Assembly (NCBI RefSeq): GCF_029537395.1
Contig: NZ_CP120677.1
Coordinates: 1,488,001 to 1,552,000, forward strand
DNA: 64,000 nucleotides
Origin: Tissierella sp. Yu-01
Lineage (GTDB): Bacteria; Bacillota; Clostridia; Tissierellales; Tissierellaceae
Direction of reading: 5' to 3'
Shown here: positions 41,271 to 48,859 of the stretch, one piece after another
How positions within the stretch are numbered: position 1 is the first letter of the stretch
Layout: each line of letters opens with the position of its first letter
Made by a program: the position numbers and the translations under genes
The notes under the pieces: model-generated
Told to the model about the DNA's origin: nothing
What the model saw: the letters and a program-made list of their open reading frames with translations, nothing else
Database searches by the model: none

Positions 41271-42992
41271 TTACTTAAGTTCTGCTTTTACAAACTCATC
41301 TAACACCAATTCCTTAACTGTATCTGCATTCACTTCTGTTTTGTCTTTTGAATCTCTTAAAGAATATTCAACTACATTCTCTCCTGCTAACTTTCCAACG
41401 GTTACTCTTATTGGTATACCAATTAAGTCTCTATCTTTAAATTTTACCCCAACTCTTTCATTTCTATCATCTAATAGAACCTCATATCCTAAGGAGATCA
41501 ATTCTTTATATAGTTTTTCTCCTAACTCTATTTGTTCTTCATTCTTAGCATTTACAACAGTTATTATTACATGATATGGCGCAACAACTAATGGCCATTG
41601 GATACCATCTTCATCATGGTATTGTTCTACAATTGCTGCCACACTTCTTGTAACACCAACTCCATAACTACCCATTACAAATGACTTTTCTTTGCCGTCT
41701 TCATCTAAGAATTTAGCATTTAAGCTATCACTATATTTTGTACCTAGTTGGAATATATTTCCGACTTCTATACCTCTATCCATCTTCATGGTTTCTCCAC
41801 AAGTAGGACATATATCACCCTCTACTACCAATAGTAAATCTTCCACTATTTCACCTTCAAAATCTCTACCGTAGTTTACATTTTTAAGATGGTAGTCAGT
41901 TTCATTTCCACCAACAACTATGTTTTTCATCTTTGTAATTCTAGAATCAACTAGAAGCCTTGCATCTTTACTTAATCCAACTGGACCTGTAAATCCTTTG
42001 TTAGCTCCTGTTATTTCCTTAATTGTTTCCTCATCAGCTATTTCTAACTCATGTTCACCTACTCCAAGATAATTAACTAATTTAACCTCATTTAATTCTC
42101 TATCTCCTGGTATAATAGCTACAACTGGTTTACCAGCAACCTTATACACTAAAGCCTTTCCAAATTTCGATTTATCTATGTTCAAAAATTTATTAAGGTC
42201 ATCAATTGTTTTGACATCTGGTGTATGAACCCTTTCCATTTCGAGAATTTCTGTGTTATCTTCTAGAACATTATAAACTACCTCTGCCTTTTCATCTGTT
42301 GCTGCATAATCACAATGATCACAATATGCTACAACACCTTCTCCTACATCACTCATTGCCATAAATTCATGAGAAACCTTTCCGCCCATGGCTCCAGTAT
42401 CTCCCTGAACTACTTTGTATTTTAATTTAAGTCTGGTAAATATCTTATCGTATGCATCCCACATAATTTGATATGCTTTTTCCATAGCTTCTTCATCAAC
42501 ATCAAAGCTGTAAGCATCTTTCATGATGAATTCACGACCTCTCATTAGCCCAAATCTAGGTCTCTTTTCATCTCTATATTTAGTTTGAATCTGATAAATA
42601 TTAAGTGGTAATTGTTTATAAGATTTTACCTCATCCTTTATAACTGAAGTGAAATACTCCTCATGTGTAGGTCCTAAACAGAATTCTCTTTCATTTCTGT
42701 CAGTCAATCTAAACATTTCAGGTCCAAAATCCTGCCATCTACCCGATGCTTCCCATAACTCCTTTGGCTGTAATGCAGATAATAAGAATTCCTGTGAGCC
42801 TGCAGCATCCATCTCTTCTCTACATATTTGTTCAACCTTTCTTATAACTCTGTAGCCTAACGGTAAATAGGTATAAACTCCACTTACTAATTTTCTCATC
42901 ATACCAGCTCTAAGCAGTAACTGATGACTTGGAAGTTCAGCTTCTGCTGGAACTTCTCTCAAGGTAGGCATATACATATTTGACATCTTCAT
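41271..42992 (-). CDS. proS: Prolyl-tRNA synthetase
   Basis: Class II synthetase of the bacterial type with an editing (YbaK-like) insertion, 573 aa. The N-terminal [23 protein letters not shown], motif 2 with [24 protein letters not shown], the insertion at about residues 225-385, and [13 protein letters not shown] near residue 440 are all present. ATG at 42992 has GAGGAG 9 nt upstream. Controlled by a proline-type T-box about 320 nt upstream, with a repeat inserted between. Confidence 0.96.
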   Translation of the reverse strand: MKMSNMYMPTLREVPAEAELPSHQLLLRAGMMRKLVSGVYTYLPLGYRVIRKVEQICREEMDAAGSQEFLLSALQPKELWEASGRWQDFGPEMFRLTDRNEREFCLGPTHEEYFTSVIKDEVKSYKQLPLNIYQIQTKYRDEKRPRFGLMRGREFIMKDAYSFDVDEEAMEKAYQIMWDAYDKIFTRLKLKYKVVQGDTGAMGGKVSHEFMAMSDVGEGVVAYCDHCDYAATDEKAEVVYNVLEDNTEILEMERVHTPDVKTIDDLNKFLNIDKSKFGKALVYKVAGKPVVAIIPGDRELNEVKLVNYLGVGEHELEIADEETIKEITGANKGFTGPVGLSKDARLLVDSRITKMKNIVVGGNETDYHLKNVNYGRDFEGEIVEDLLLVVEGDICPTCGETMKMDRGIEVGNIFQLGTKYSDSLNAKFLDEDGKEKSFVMGSYGVGVTRSVAAIVEQYHDEDGIQWPLVVAPYHVIITVVNAKNEEQIELGEKLYKELISLGYEVLLDDRNERVGVKFKDRDLIGIPIRVTVGKLAGENVVEYSLRDSKDKTEVNADTVKELVLDEFVKAELK

Positions 42993-43043
42993 AAAACCAC
43001 GCTCCTCTTAAATTCAGTTAATAATTAATATTAAAAAGATATA

Positions 43044-43094
43044 ACCCGAGATCCTTCGTTAGTTAAGTTAATTCTGTCCGTCTCAGGATGACAT
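43044..43094. repeat. Family C repeat upstream of proS
   Basis: ACCCGAGATCCTTCG and CAGGATGACA flank a central AT-rich insertion (TTAGTTAAGTTAATTC). The outer parts match the CCCGGGATTCC...GGAATGACA repeat at 41172. proS is thus bracketed by two related copies. The remaining sequence from here to 43197 shows no gene. Confidence 0.6.
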
Positions 43095-43197
43095 ATGTGT
43101 TTACGGCGATTATGATAATAGAAATAGAGTGAACATTTGCAGGACTTTGAATTTCTAGTATCATAATCAGTCTACATTTTGATCTAATCGGCATATC

Positions 43198-43316
43198 GCA
43201 GTCTCATTCACCAAATTATTCGCTCGCTGTCGCTCACATAATTTGGGAATTCGTTGCGTTTGACCTAACCCGATTTGTTGGGAAAAAACCGCCTAACAAT
43301 TCGGGTTAGGTCATAA
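43198..43316. repeat. Family A palindromic repeat, full-length copy between T-box and proS
   Basis: 119 bp from GCAGTCTC to TTAGGTCATAA. Hairpin 1 (CAAATTAT...ATAATTTGG) has an arm-like loop CGCTCGCTGTCGCTC. The linker TTCGTTGCGTTTGACCTAACCC leads to hairpin 2, which closes on GGGTTAGGTCA (11-bp perfect terminal stem). The end merges with the T-box terminator U-tract. Confidence 0.85.
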
Positions 43317-43350
43317 AAAAACCCTTCGTCTCTACTAAGAGACGAAAGGT
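43314..43350 (-). terminator. T-box terminator of proS
   Basis: Minus-strand AACCTTTCGTCTCT/AGAGACGAAGGGTT stem with a 4-nt loop and seven T residues. It is 3' of the T-box sequence and mutually exclusive with an antiterminator using that sequence. Confidence 0.88.
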
Positions 43351-43560
43351 TAAATTTCCGCGGTACCACTCTAATAAACCCAATTGGGTTCACTCAAAAG
43401 TTATAACGTAACAACCGTTTAAATATACTTATTTTCCATTTAAATGCTCAGGGGCTGGTTCGTTAGTAAGAGGGACAGAAGTCTTCCACCATATAACTTC
43501 CTCTCTAGGTCCATTAATAATTACTATTTCCCATCATTGCTATCATTCTAATATTTTTCA
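43351..43560 (-). promoter_or_regulatory. Proline T-box riboswitch (proS leader)
   Basis: The minus strand has the T-box AGAGTGGTACCGCGG (about 43373-43359) before the terminator. Stem I features lie upstream: AATAGTA, AGAGAGGAAG, GGTGGAAGACTTC apical region, then GAACCAGCCCC. CCA in that last stretch (43458-43456), followed by a purine, is the likely proline specifier codon. In this family uncharged cognate tRNA pairs with specifier and T-box to favour antitermination. Specifier choice is inferred; the T-box itself is unambiguous. Confidence 0.9.
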
Positions 43561-43587
43561 TATTACTAAATAGATCTTTAGTTGTCA
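43559..43587 (-). promoter_or_regulatory. Promoter of the proS T-box transcript
   Basis: TTGACA, 17 nt, TATAAT-like TAATAT. The -35 hexamer lies inside the final codons of ispF (ATT GAC AAC then stop). The leader therefore starts almost immediately after ispF. Hexamers and spacing seen directly. Confidence 0.82.
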
Positions 43588-44060
43588 ATTACTTTTTTAA
43601 GTAAACATACGCTTGTGGCAGATATACCCTCTTCTCTACCTTCAAAGCCTAATTTTTCTGTTGTTGTCGCTTTTACACTAATATTATTAATGGAAGTATG
43701 CAATACTTCACTAATATTCTTTCTCATATCATTAATATATGGTGCTAATTTTGGAGCTTGAGCTGCTATTGTTGAATCTATATTACCAACTTCATATCCA
43801 TTTTCAATCATTATATTATAAACTCTACCTAGTAGTTCCATACTATTAATATCTTTATATTCCATATCTGTGTCTGGAAAGTGCTTACCAATATCTCCAA
43901 GAGCTAACGCTCCCAATATACTATCCATAATTGCATGTATTAGTACATCTGCATCAGAATGCCCTAGTAATCCTCTCTTATATGGAATATCCATACCACC
44001 AAGTATTAATCTTCTACTCTCTACAAGCTGATGTACATCATATCCAAAACCTATCCTCAT
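43578..44060 (-). CDS. ispF: 2-C-methyl-D-erythritol 2,4-cyclodiphosphate synthase
   Basis: MEP-pathway enzyme making the cyclic diphosphate for isoprenoid synthesis; 160-aa trimer subunit. [21 protein letters not shown] carries the zinc-binding Asp and His. [18 protein letters not shown] and [19 protein letters not shown] are diagnostic. 19 nt after ispD. Its last codons overlap the -35 box of the proS leader promoter. Confidence 0.97.
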   Translation of the reverse strand: MRIGFGYDVHQLVESRRLILGGMDIPYKRGLLGHSDADVLIHAIMDSILGALALGDIGKHFPDTDMEYKDINSMELLGRVYNIMIENGYEVGNIDSTIAAQAPKLAPYINDMRKNISEVLHTSINNISVKATTTEKLGFEGREEGISATSVCLLKKVIDN

Positions 44061-44079
44061 TTTCTACTCCTTATCTCAT

Positions 44080-44808
44080 CTACAATATACCACTACGTGA
44101 TAAAATTGAATCCTTATCTTTTAGGATGGAATCAGCGACAATTAGATCCTCTGGTGTCGTTATCTTTATATTATCATAACTTCCCATAATCATCTTAATA
44201 GGATGACCTGTTTTTTCTACCAACGAACTATCATCCGTACCTACAATTCCCTCTTCAGCTGCTAACTCATAGCCCCTCTTTAATAAATGTATCCAAAAAC
44301 ATTGTGGAGTTTGAGCTGCCCATAGTAAAGATCTTTTAGGTGTATGATGAACTTCATCATGGGAATCTAAGACCTTTATGGTATCCTTTACTGGCACACC
44401 AATGACGCATGCACCATAATCTAGAACACCTTTTATCCCCTCTTCTATTGACTCAATCTTTACAAAAGGTCTAGCACCATCATGTGTAAGAACTATATCC
44501 GTCTTTTCATTTAAAGCCAAAATTCCATTATATATAGAATCCTGTCTCTCTCTTCCACCTCTTACTATATTCGAAACTTTCTTTAACCCATATTTTTTTA
44601 CGATTTCTTTTCTACAGTACTCAACTTCCTCTTCCTTAGATACAACTATTATTTCATCTATTAATTTACACCTTTCAAATTTTTCCAACGTATGAGCAAG
44701 TATCGGCTTATTATCTATAGCAATAAATTGCTTATTTATCTTACTTCCCATTCTGTTACTCATACCTGCAGCTGCTATGATAACAGACACAAAGTAATTT
44801 TTATACAT
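44080..44808 (-). CDS. ispD: 2-C-methyl-D-erythritol 4-phosphate cytidylyltransferase
   Basis: MEP-pathway cytidylyltransferase, 242 aa. SVIIAAAGMSNRMGSKINKQF is the CTP-binding loop; VLTHDGARPFV and later VKDTIK and DDSSLVEKTG complete the pattern. Paired with ispF, the next two-gene step of the pathway. A TATAAT about 15-20 nt upstream of the SD lacks a good -35, so promoter use here is unclear. Confidence 0.96.
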   Translation of the reverse strand: MYKNYFVSVIIAAAGMSNRMGSKINKQFIAIDNKPILAHTLEKFERCKLIDEIIVVSKEEEVEYCRKEIVKKYGLKKVSNIVRGGRERQDSIYNGILALNEKTDIVLTHDGARPFVKIESIEEGIKGVLDYGACVIGVPVKDTIKVLDSHDEVHHTPKRSLLWAAQTPQCFWIHLLKRGYELAAEEGIVGTDDSSLVEKTGHPIKMIMGSYDNIKITTPEDLIVADSILKDKDSILSRSGIL

Positions 44809-44872
44809 TTATTTCACCTCATTTCTATTATAGCATAACATTATCAAATTAAAATAGCTATCTAAATTCCTC

Positions 44873-44897
44873 AAAAAAAGACCCATAAATGGGTCTA
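44873..44897 (-). terminator. Rho-independent terminator after the PIN/TRAM gene
   Basis: Minus-strand AGACCCAT/ATGGGTCT stem (2-nt loop by strict pairing, probably 4) followed by seven T. It overlaps the stop codon of the preceding gene at 44895. Confidence 0.85.
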
Positions 44898-45995
44898 AAC
44901 TGCCTTGTCAACTAGTGCCTTTGGCTTAGCAAATATCATTCTTCCTGCTGATGTTTGGAGTACACTAGTCACTAATACATCTATAGTCTCACCTATATAC
45001 TTACGTCCAGATTCGACTACTATCATAGTCCCATCATCTAAATATGCTAATCCTTGTCCTGACTCCTTACCATCTCGCACTACTTGAACTATCATTTCTT
45101 CACCAGGTAGCACTACAGGTTTCACTGCATTTGCAAGCTCATTTATATTTAATACATCAATCTTTTGAACTTCAGCAACCTTATTTAAATTATAATCATT
45201 TGTTATAATCTTTCCTTTTAACTGTTGTGTTAACTTCAATAATTTGGAATCAACCTCTTGAATATCATCAAATTTCTTTTCATGAATTATAATTTCAATA
45301 TCCAATTCTTTTTGAATCTTATTAAGTATATCTAATCCTCTTCTACCTCTATTCCTCTTTAAACCATCTGAAGAATCTGCTATATGTTGCAATTCTTCAA
45401 GAACGAACATAGGTATAACAAGTGGTCCTTCGATAAAACCAGTTTTACATATATCAGCAATTCTACCATCTATTATTACACTTGTATCAAGTATTTTAGG
45501 ACATGATTTATAAGTTTGTTTCAATTTATCCTTAGTAGTTTTTTTGAAGTTGATATCACTGCTAATTGTATTTGTAATATCTACTGCTTTTTTAGTCGCA
45601 ATCTTAATACCTAAATAACCAAGGACTCCATATAAAATAATAGAAGTTATGATTCCCAAGTATTTATTGAATCCAGAAATTGGTTGGCTTATTAAATAAG
45701 CGATAACTAAACCAATTATAAGTCCCACTGATCCTAAAATAATTTCATATGCAGGCAATTTCTGTAACTCATTTTCGATTATGCCTACAAGTTTCTTCCC
45801 TTTTTTAATAACTCTTGATGATAAAATATAAAATATAATTCCTAATAATAAAGAAAATGCAACGCTTATTAAAAGCCCTGGCCATCCCTCTAACGGATTT
45901 TTAAGAATTTCTATTGATCTTAATAAAGAACTAAGTGCAAATCCTAATAGGACACCTAGAATAGAAATTCCCACTTTTAATACCTTATCTACCAT
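44895..45995 (-). CDS. Membrane-anchored PIN/TRAM-domain protein (YacL family)
   Basis: 366 aa. The N-terminal third has four hydrophobic segments (about residues 5-25, 40-60, 85-105, 110-130). A PIN nuclease-like domain with LDTSVIIDGRIADI and KIITNDYNLNKVA follows at about 170-280. A C-terminal TRAM domain has EMIVQVVRDGKESGQGLAYLDDGTM. The B. subtilis counterpart is yacL. RNA or DNA cleavage is implied by the PIN acidic residues, but the substrate is unknown. Between carD and ispD; disA, its usual Bacillus neighbour, is absent. Confidence 0.88.
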   Translation of the reverse strand: MVDKVLKVGISILGVLLGFALSSLLRSIEILKNPLEGWPGLLISVAFSLLLGIIFYILSSRVIKKGKKLVGIIENELQKLPAYEIILGSVGLIIGLVIAYLISQPISGFNKYLGIITSIILYGVLGYLGIKIATKKAVDITNTISSDINFKKTTKDKLKQTYKSCPKILDTSVIIDGRIADICKTGFIEGPLVIPMFVLEELQHIADSSDGLKRNRGRRGLDILNKIQKELDIEIIIHEKKFDDIQEVDSKLLKLTQQLKGKIITNDYNLNKVAEVQKIDVLNINELANAVKPVVLPGEEMIVQVVRDGKESGQGLAYLDDGTMIVVESGRKYIGETIDVLVTSVLQTSAGRMIFAKPKALVDKAV

Positions 45996-46052
45996 TCACA
46001 TCACCCCCATTAATAATATTTCCCACATTCTTTAATAATATAACACATAATT

Positions 46053-46601
46053 TTAAATAGTTGAACCATTTCCTTCTTGAGAAATATTTACATCTTCTTC
46101 TATACATTCATCTTCATCTTCAAAAACTTCTACAGATTCCGCTATTAATTTTTCAGTTTCATCTACATCCTTATTACAAACCAAAACCATTTCGGAAACC
46201 AACATTTGTTTTGCACTATTCAGCATTTTTCTTTCACCTGTAGATAAACCTTTTTCATTGTCTAATATCATAAGATTTCGAACAACAGCAGCAATTTCAA
46301 AAATATCACCAGATTTTATTCTGTCCATATTTGCTCTATATCTTCTATTCCAGTTATGGGACATTGCAGATTTACTACCCCTAAGTATTTTAACCACTTT
46401 TTCCATATCATTTTCATCTGCAATTTGTCGTACTCCAATTTCTTCTATGGAGTCTACTGGCACCATTACTTTCATATTTCCAATAGGCATTCTCATTACG
46501 AAATATTCCCTTTTTTCACCCAATATCTCAATTTTCTCTACGTCTTCTATAACACCAGCACCGTGCATTGGATAAACTATTCTATCACCTATGTTAAACA
46601 T
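46053..46601 (-). CDS. carD: CarD-family transcription regulator
   Basis: 182-aa RNA-polymerase-binding regulator. FNIGDRIVYPMHGAGVIEDV is the Tudor-like polymerase interaction domain (residues 1-60). The helical C-terminal DNA-contact domain includes SHNWNRRYRANMDRIKSGD. An acidic tail closes the protein. ATG at 46601 is preferred over an extension to 46646, because AAGGGAGG precedes it. In mycobacteria CarD stabilises open complexes at rRNA promoters; the role here is inferred. Two tandem promoters lie upstream. Confidence 0.92.
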   Translation of the reverse strand: MFNIGDRIVYPMHGAGVIEDVEKIEILGEKREYFVMRMPIGNMKVMVPVDSIEEIGVRQIADENDMEKVVKILRGSKSAMSHNWNRRYRANMDRIKSGDIFEIAAVVRNLMILDNEKGLSTGERKMLNSAKQMLVSEMVLVCNKDVDETEKLIAESVEVFEDEDECIEEDVNISQEGNGSTI

Positions 46602-46647
46602 TAAAAAACCTCCCTTAAATTTATACCATTTAAAGTGGCATAACATT

Positions 46648-46676
46648 ATTATACAATAATACCAGCGAGAAGTAAA
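46648..46676 (-). promoter_or_regulatory. carD promoter, proximal
   Basis: TTTACT (46676-46671), 17-nt spacer, TATAAT (46653-46648), about 45 nt before the carD ATG. Confidence 0.65.
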
Positions 46677-46682
46677 GTTTAT

Positions 46683-46712
46683 ATTCTATCACATATAGTT
46701 TTGCCTTGTCAA
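46683..46712 (-). promoter_or_regulatory. carD promoter, distal
   Basis: TTGACA (46712-46707), 18-nt spacer, TAGAAT (46688-46683). With the proximal promoter this gives carD two independent starts 35 nt apart. Confidence 0.78.
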
Positions 46713-46757
46713 TATTTTCTATACAAAATTATAAATTAAAATAATTACTAGAAATAT

Positions 46758-46787
46758 TTGACAACAACTTGTCCCCATAAGTATAAT
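46758..46787 (+). promoter_or_regulatory. Promoter of the 46823 MazG-like gene
   Basis: TTGACA (46758-46763), 18-nt spacer, TATAAT (46782-46787), with SD GGGGAGG before the ATG. It diverges from the carD promoters. Confidence 0.85.
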
Positions 46788-46822
46788 AAAACTGTAAGAT
46801 AATTAATATTGGGGAGGAAATT

Positions 46823-47239
46823 ATGGACAGAAAAAAAGCAACTAACATACACGACTCTATTTGTGAAGATTTTCAAAACCAAGTTTCTAAGGTTCTAGTT
46901 AGGCATAAAAGCATATTAGATATAATGACTAAGTTAGATGAATACAACTCAAGAATTAATCGCGCAGTGGCCAAATCTGTTACTAACTGTGGATGTATAT
47001 CTATTAATGCGAAAAAACAAGATTTTAGTAATATCTCTTTTGAGGAAATGGCTTCAAAAGGAGAATCTCATGTTGAAGGTAAACTATGTGATAATTGCAA
47101 GGATGTGCTAGAAGAAGAAATAGGTTCATATTTATTCTATTTAACTTCTCTATGCAATTCTTTAGATATAGATTTATCAACTGTTATTGAAAAGGAACAT
47201 GATAGAATTAAAACTTTAGGAATTTATAGTTTAAAATAA
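46823..47239 (+). CDS. Small conserved clostridial protein, MazG-like C-terminus
   Basis: 138 aa, own promoter and terminator. The N-terminal half is helical with HKSILDIMTKLDEYNSRINR, followed by a conserved-looking CGCISINAKK cysteine pair. The C-terminal EEEIGSYLFYLTSLCNSLDI, DLSTVIEKEHDRIKTLG resembles MazG/dUTPase-type all-alpha NTP pyrophosphohydrolases. Proteins of this design are common in Clostridia, often carrying a DUF1573 label; I recall that label but cannot verify it. A third cysteine pair (CDNCKD) may bind metal. Function unknown. Confidence 0.72.
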   Translation: MDRKKATNIHDSICEDFQNQVSKVLVRHKSILDIMTKLDEYNSRINRAVAKSVTNCGCISINAKKQDFSNISFEEMASKGESHVEGKLCDNCKDVLEEEIGSYLFYLTSLCNSLDIDLSTVIEKEHDRIKTLGIYSLK

Positions 47240-47241
47240 CT

Positions 47242-47271
47242 GCTAAGAGGACATTTCCTCTTAGCTTTTTT
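47242..47271 (+). terminator. Rho-independent terminator of the 46823 gene
   Basis: Perfect 9-bp stem GCTAAGAGG/CCTCTTAGC with a 6-nt loop and TTTTTT, two bases after the stop codon. Confidence 0.92.
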
Positions 47272-47276
47272 ATTCA

Positions 47277-47375
47277 TTGCCAGATGGCTTACAATTACAT
47301 GAAATCAAAGATTTTACTTACAGTACTCCTGAATTTATTCCTACGGAGTACAATTATGTTGCAGTAATTGCATAG
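47277..47375 (+). pseudogene. Possible protein remnant between convergent genes
   Basis: A 33-codon frame ending in TAG reads as plausible protein (starts LPDGLQLHEI and ends EYNYVAVIA). It has no start codon or SD and abuts a terminator. It could be the decayed 3' end of a lost gene or chance. The rest of 47376-47429 holds only an 8-bp TCAGCTAA/TTAGCTGA hairpin. Confidence 0.25.
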
Positions 47376-47429
47376 CCCCTGGATAAGTTCAGCTAAATAT
47401 CGGCTATAAAAGATTAGCTGATATAAGTT

Positions 47430-48806
47430 TCACTTAAATACATAATTTATTACATCCCTAAGGCTTTTCTTTTCTATTATTTCAAGATTCTTAATACTTA
47501 AATTTTTACCATAACCTTCTGCAACAAAAGCCTTTCTAAATCCCATCCTATCTACTTCTTTTAGTCTTGATTCCAATGAAGGTACTTTTTTAAGCTCTCC
47601 TGTAAGACCTACATCAGAGATAAACACGTAATCATTAGGAATTCCAACATCAAAAACAGAAGAGACCATACTCATGATTACAGCAAGATTAGAGGCCTGT
47701 TCTTTAAGTCTGATTCCACCTGTAGTCTTTATTACTACATTTTTATCATAAAGCTTTATACCACCTCTCTGCTCCAAAATAGAAACTAGAGTATTTAAAT
47801 GTTCCCTTTTCATAGATTCTCCTATTCTAGATGGATAAGGAGTAAAGGAATCAGATACTAATGATTCAATTTCTAAAATTATCGGCCTTGTCCCTTCCCT
47901 AACTACAGTTAAAGAGCTTCCTGAAACCAAGTTGTTATCTTCTCTTTTAGTCATAAAGTATTCAGATGGATTATCTATTGACAACATCCCTTTTTCCGAC
48001 ATGCTGAAGAATCCCATTTCACCAGTAGAGCCATATCTGTTCTTGGTTGCAAGCAAACTTCTAAGTTCTTCTCCACTTTCACCTTCAATCAAAAGTACAG
48101 CATCAACAAGATGCTCTAGTGCTCTGACACCTGCTATTTCATCCTCTTTTGTCATTTGTCCAATAACAAAAACTGCACGAGGTCTTTCAGGGTTCTTAGC
48201 TACCTTTACTAATTCATATGCACATTCCATAGTTTGTGTTGGAGAACCTGCTCTCGAACCTGGAAAGCTATCTAATGTAAAGGTTTGAATACTATCTATT
48301 ATTATTAAGTCTGGATCAGTTTTCTCAATATTACTTAGTACACTGTCCATGCTATTATCAGAAACAACCCATAAGTTAGGTGAAATTGTATTGATTATTC
48401 TATCTGCTCTTGCCTTAATTTGAGACTCTGATTCTTCCCCTGATGCATATAACACTTTACGATTCATAGTAGCTAATTCATTTGCAACCTGGAGTAATAA
48501 TGTAGATTTACCTGCTCCAGGTCTTGCTGCAACTATAGTGACAGAATCCTTAACAATGCCTCCACCCATTACTCTGTTAAACTCTTCCATATTTGTTATT
48601 ATTCTATCACTGTTTATAGATTCAATTTCATATAATCTTTTTGACGGTTTATTTGACGAATTCTTAGATGATAATTTTGAATTCTTTTTTGTATCAATTT
48701 GTTTTTCAACTAATGTTCCCCATGAATTACATTCAGGACATTTACCCATATGTCCAACCATTTCGTAACCACAATTACTACATACATGTATAGAACTCTT
48801 TTTCAT
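47430..48806 (-). CDS. radA: DNA repair protein RadA
   Basis: RecA-like ATPase that promotes branch migration in recombination, 458 aa. N-terminal zinc finger CSNCGYEMVGHMGKCPEC, Walker A with RPGAGKST near residue 92, the RadA-specific KNRYG motif, and a C-terminal Lon-protease-like domain. Last gene of the ctsR operon; it follows clpC after a hairpin spacer of about 38 nt. Confidence 0.97.
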   Translation of the reverse strand: MKKSSIHVCSNCGYEMVGHMGKCPECNSWGTLVEKQIDTKKNSKLSSKNSSNKPSKRLYEIESINSDRIITNMEEFNRVMGGGIVKDSVTIVAARPGAGKSTLLLQVANELATMNRKVLYASGEESESQIKARADRIINTISPNLWVVSDNSMDSVLSNIEKTDPDLIIIDSIQTFTLDSFPGSRAGSPTQTMECAYELVKVAKNPERPRAVFVIGQMTKEDEIAGVRALEHLVDAVLLIEGESGEELRSLLATKNRYGSTGEMGFFSMSEKGMLSIDNPSEYFMTKREDNNLVSGSSLTVVREGTRPIILEIESLVSDSFTPYPSRIGESMKREHLNTLVSILEQRGGIKLYDKNVVIKTTGGIRLKEQASNLAVIMSMVSSVFDVGIPNDYVFISDVGLTGELKKVPSLESRLKEVDRMGFRKAFVAEGYGKNLSIKNLEIIEKKSLRDVINYVFK

Positions 48807-48825
48807 TGCTGTCCCCCATATTTTT

Positions 48826-48859
48826 AGTCGAAGCCTGTATTTATCTACAGGCTTCGACT
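48826..48859 (-). other. 14-bp hairpin at the clpC-radA junction
   Basis: AGTCGAAGCCTGTA pairs perfectly with TACAGGCTTCGACT across a 6-nt loop. The 5' arm on the minus strand encodes the last clpC codons and stop. No U-run follows in either direction, so it does not look like a standard terminator. It may be an RNA processing or stability element. Confidence 0.6.

Noticed and set aside
47389-47421. TCAGCTAA/TTAGCTGA hairpin as radA terminator
   Set aside because: Loop is long and no T-run follows.
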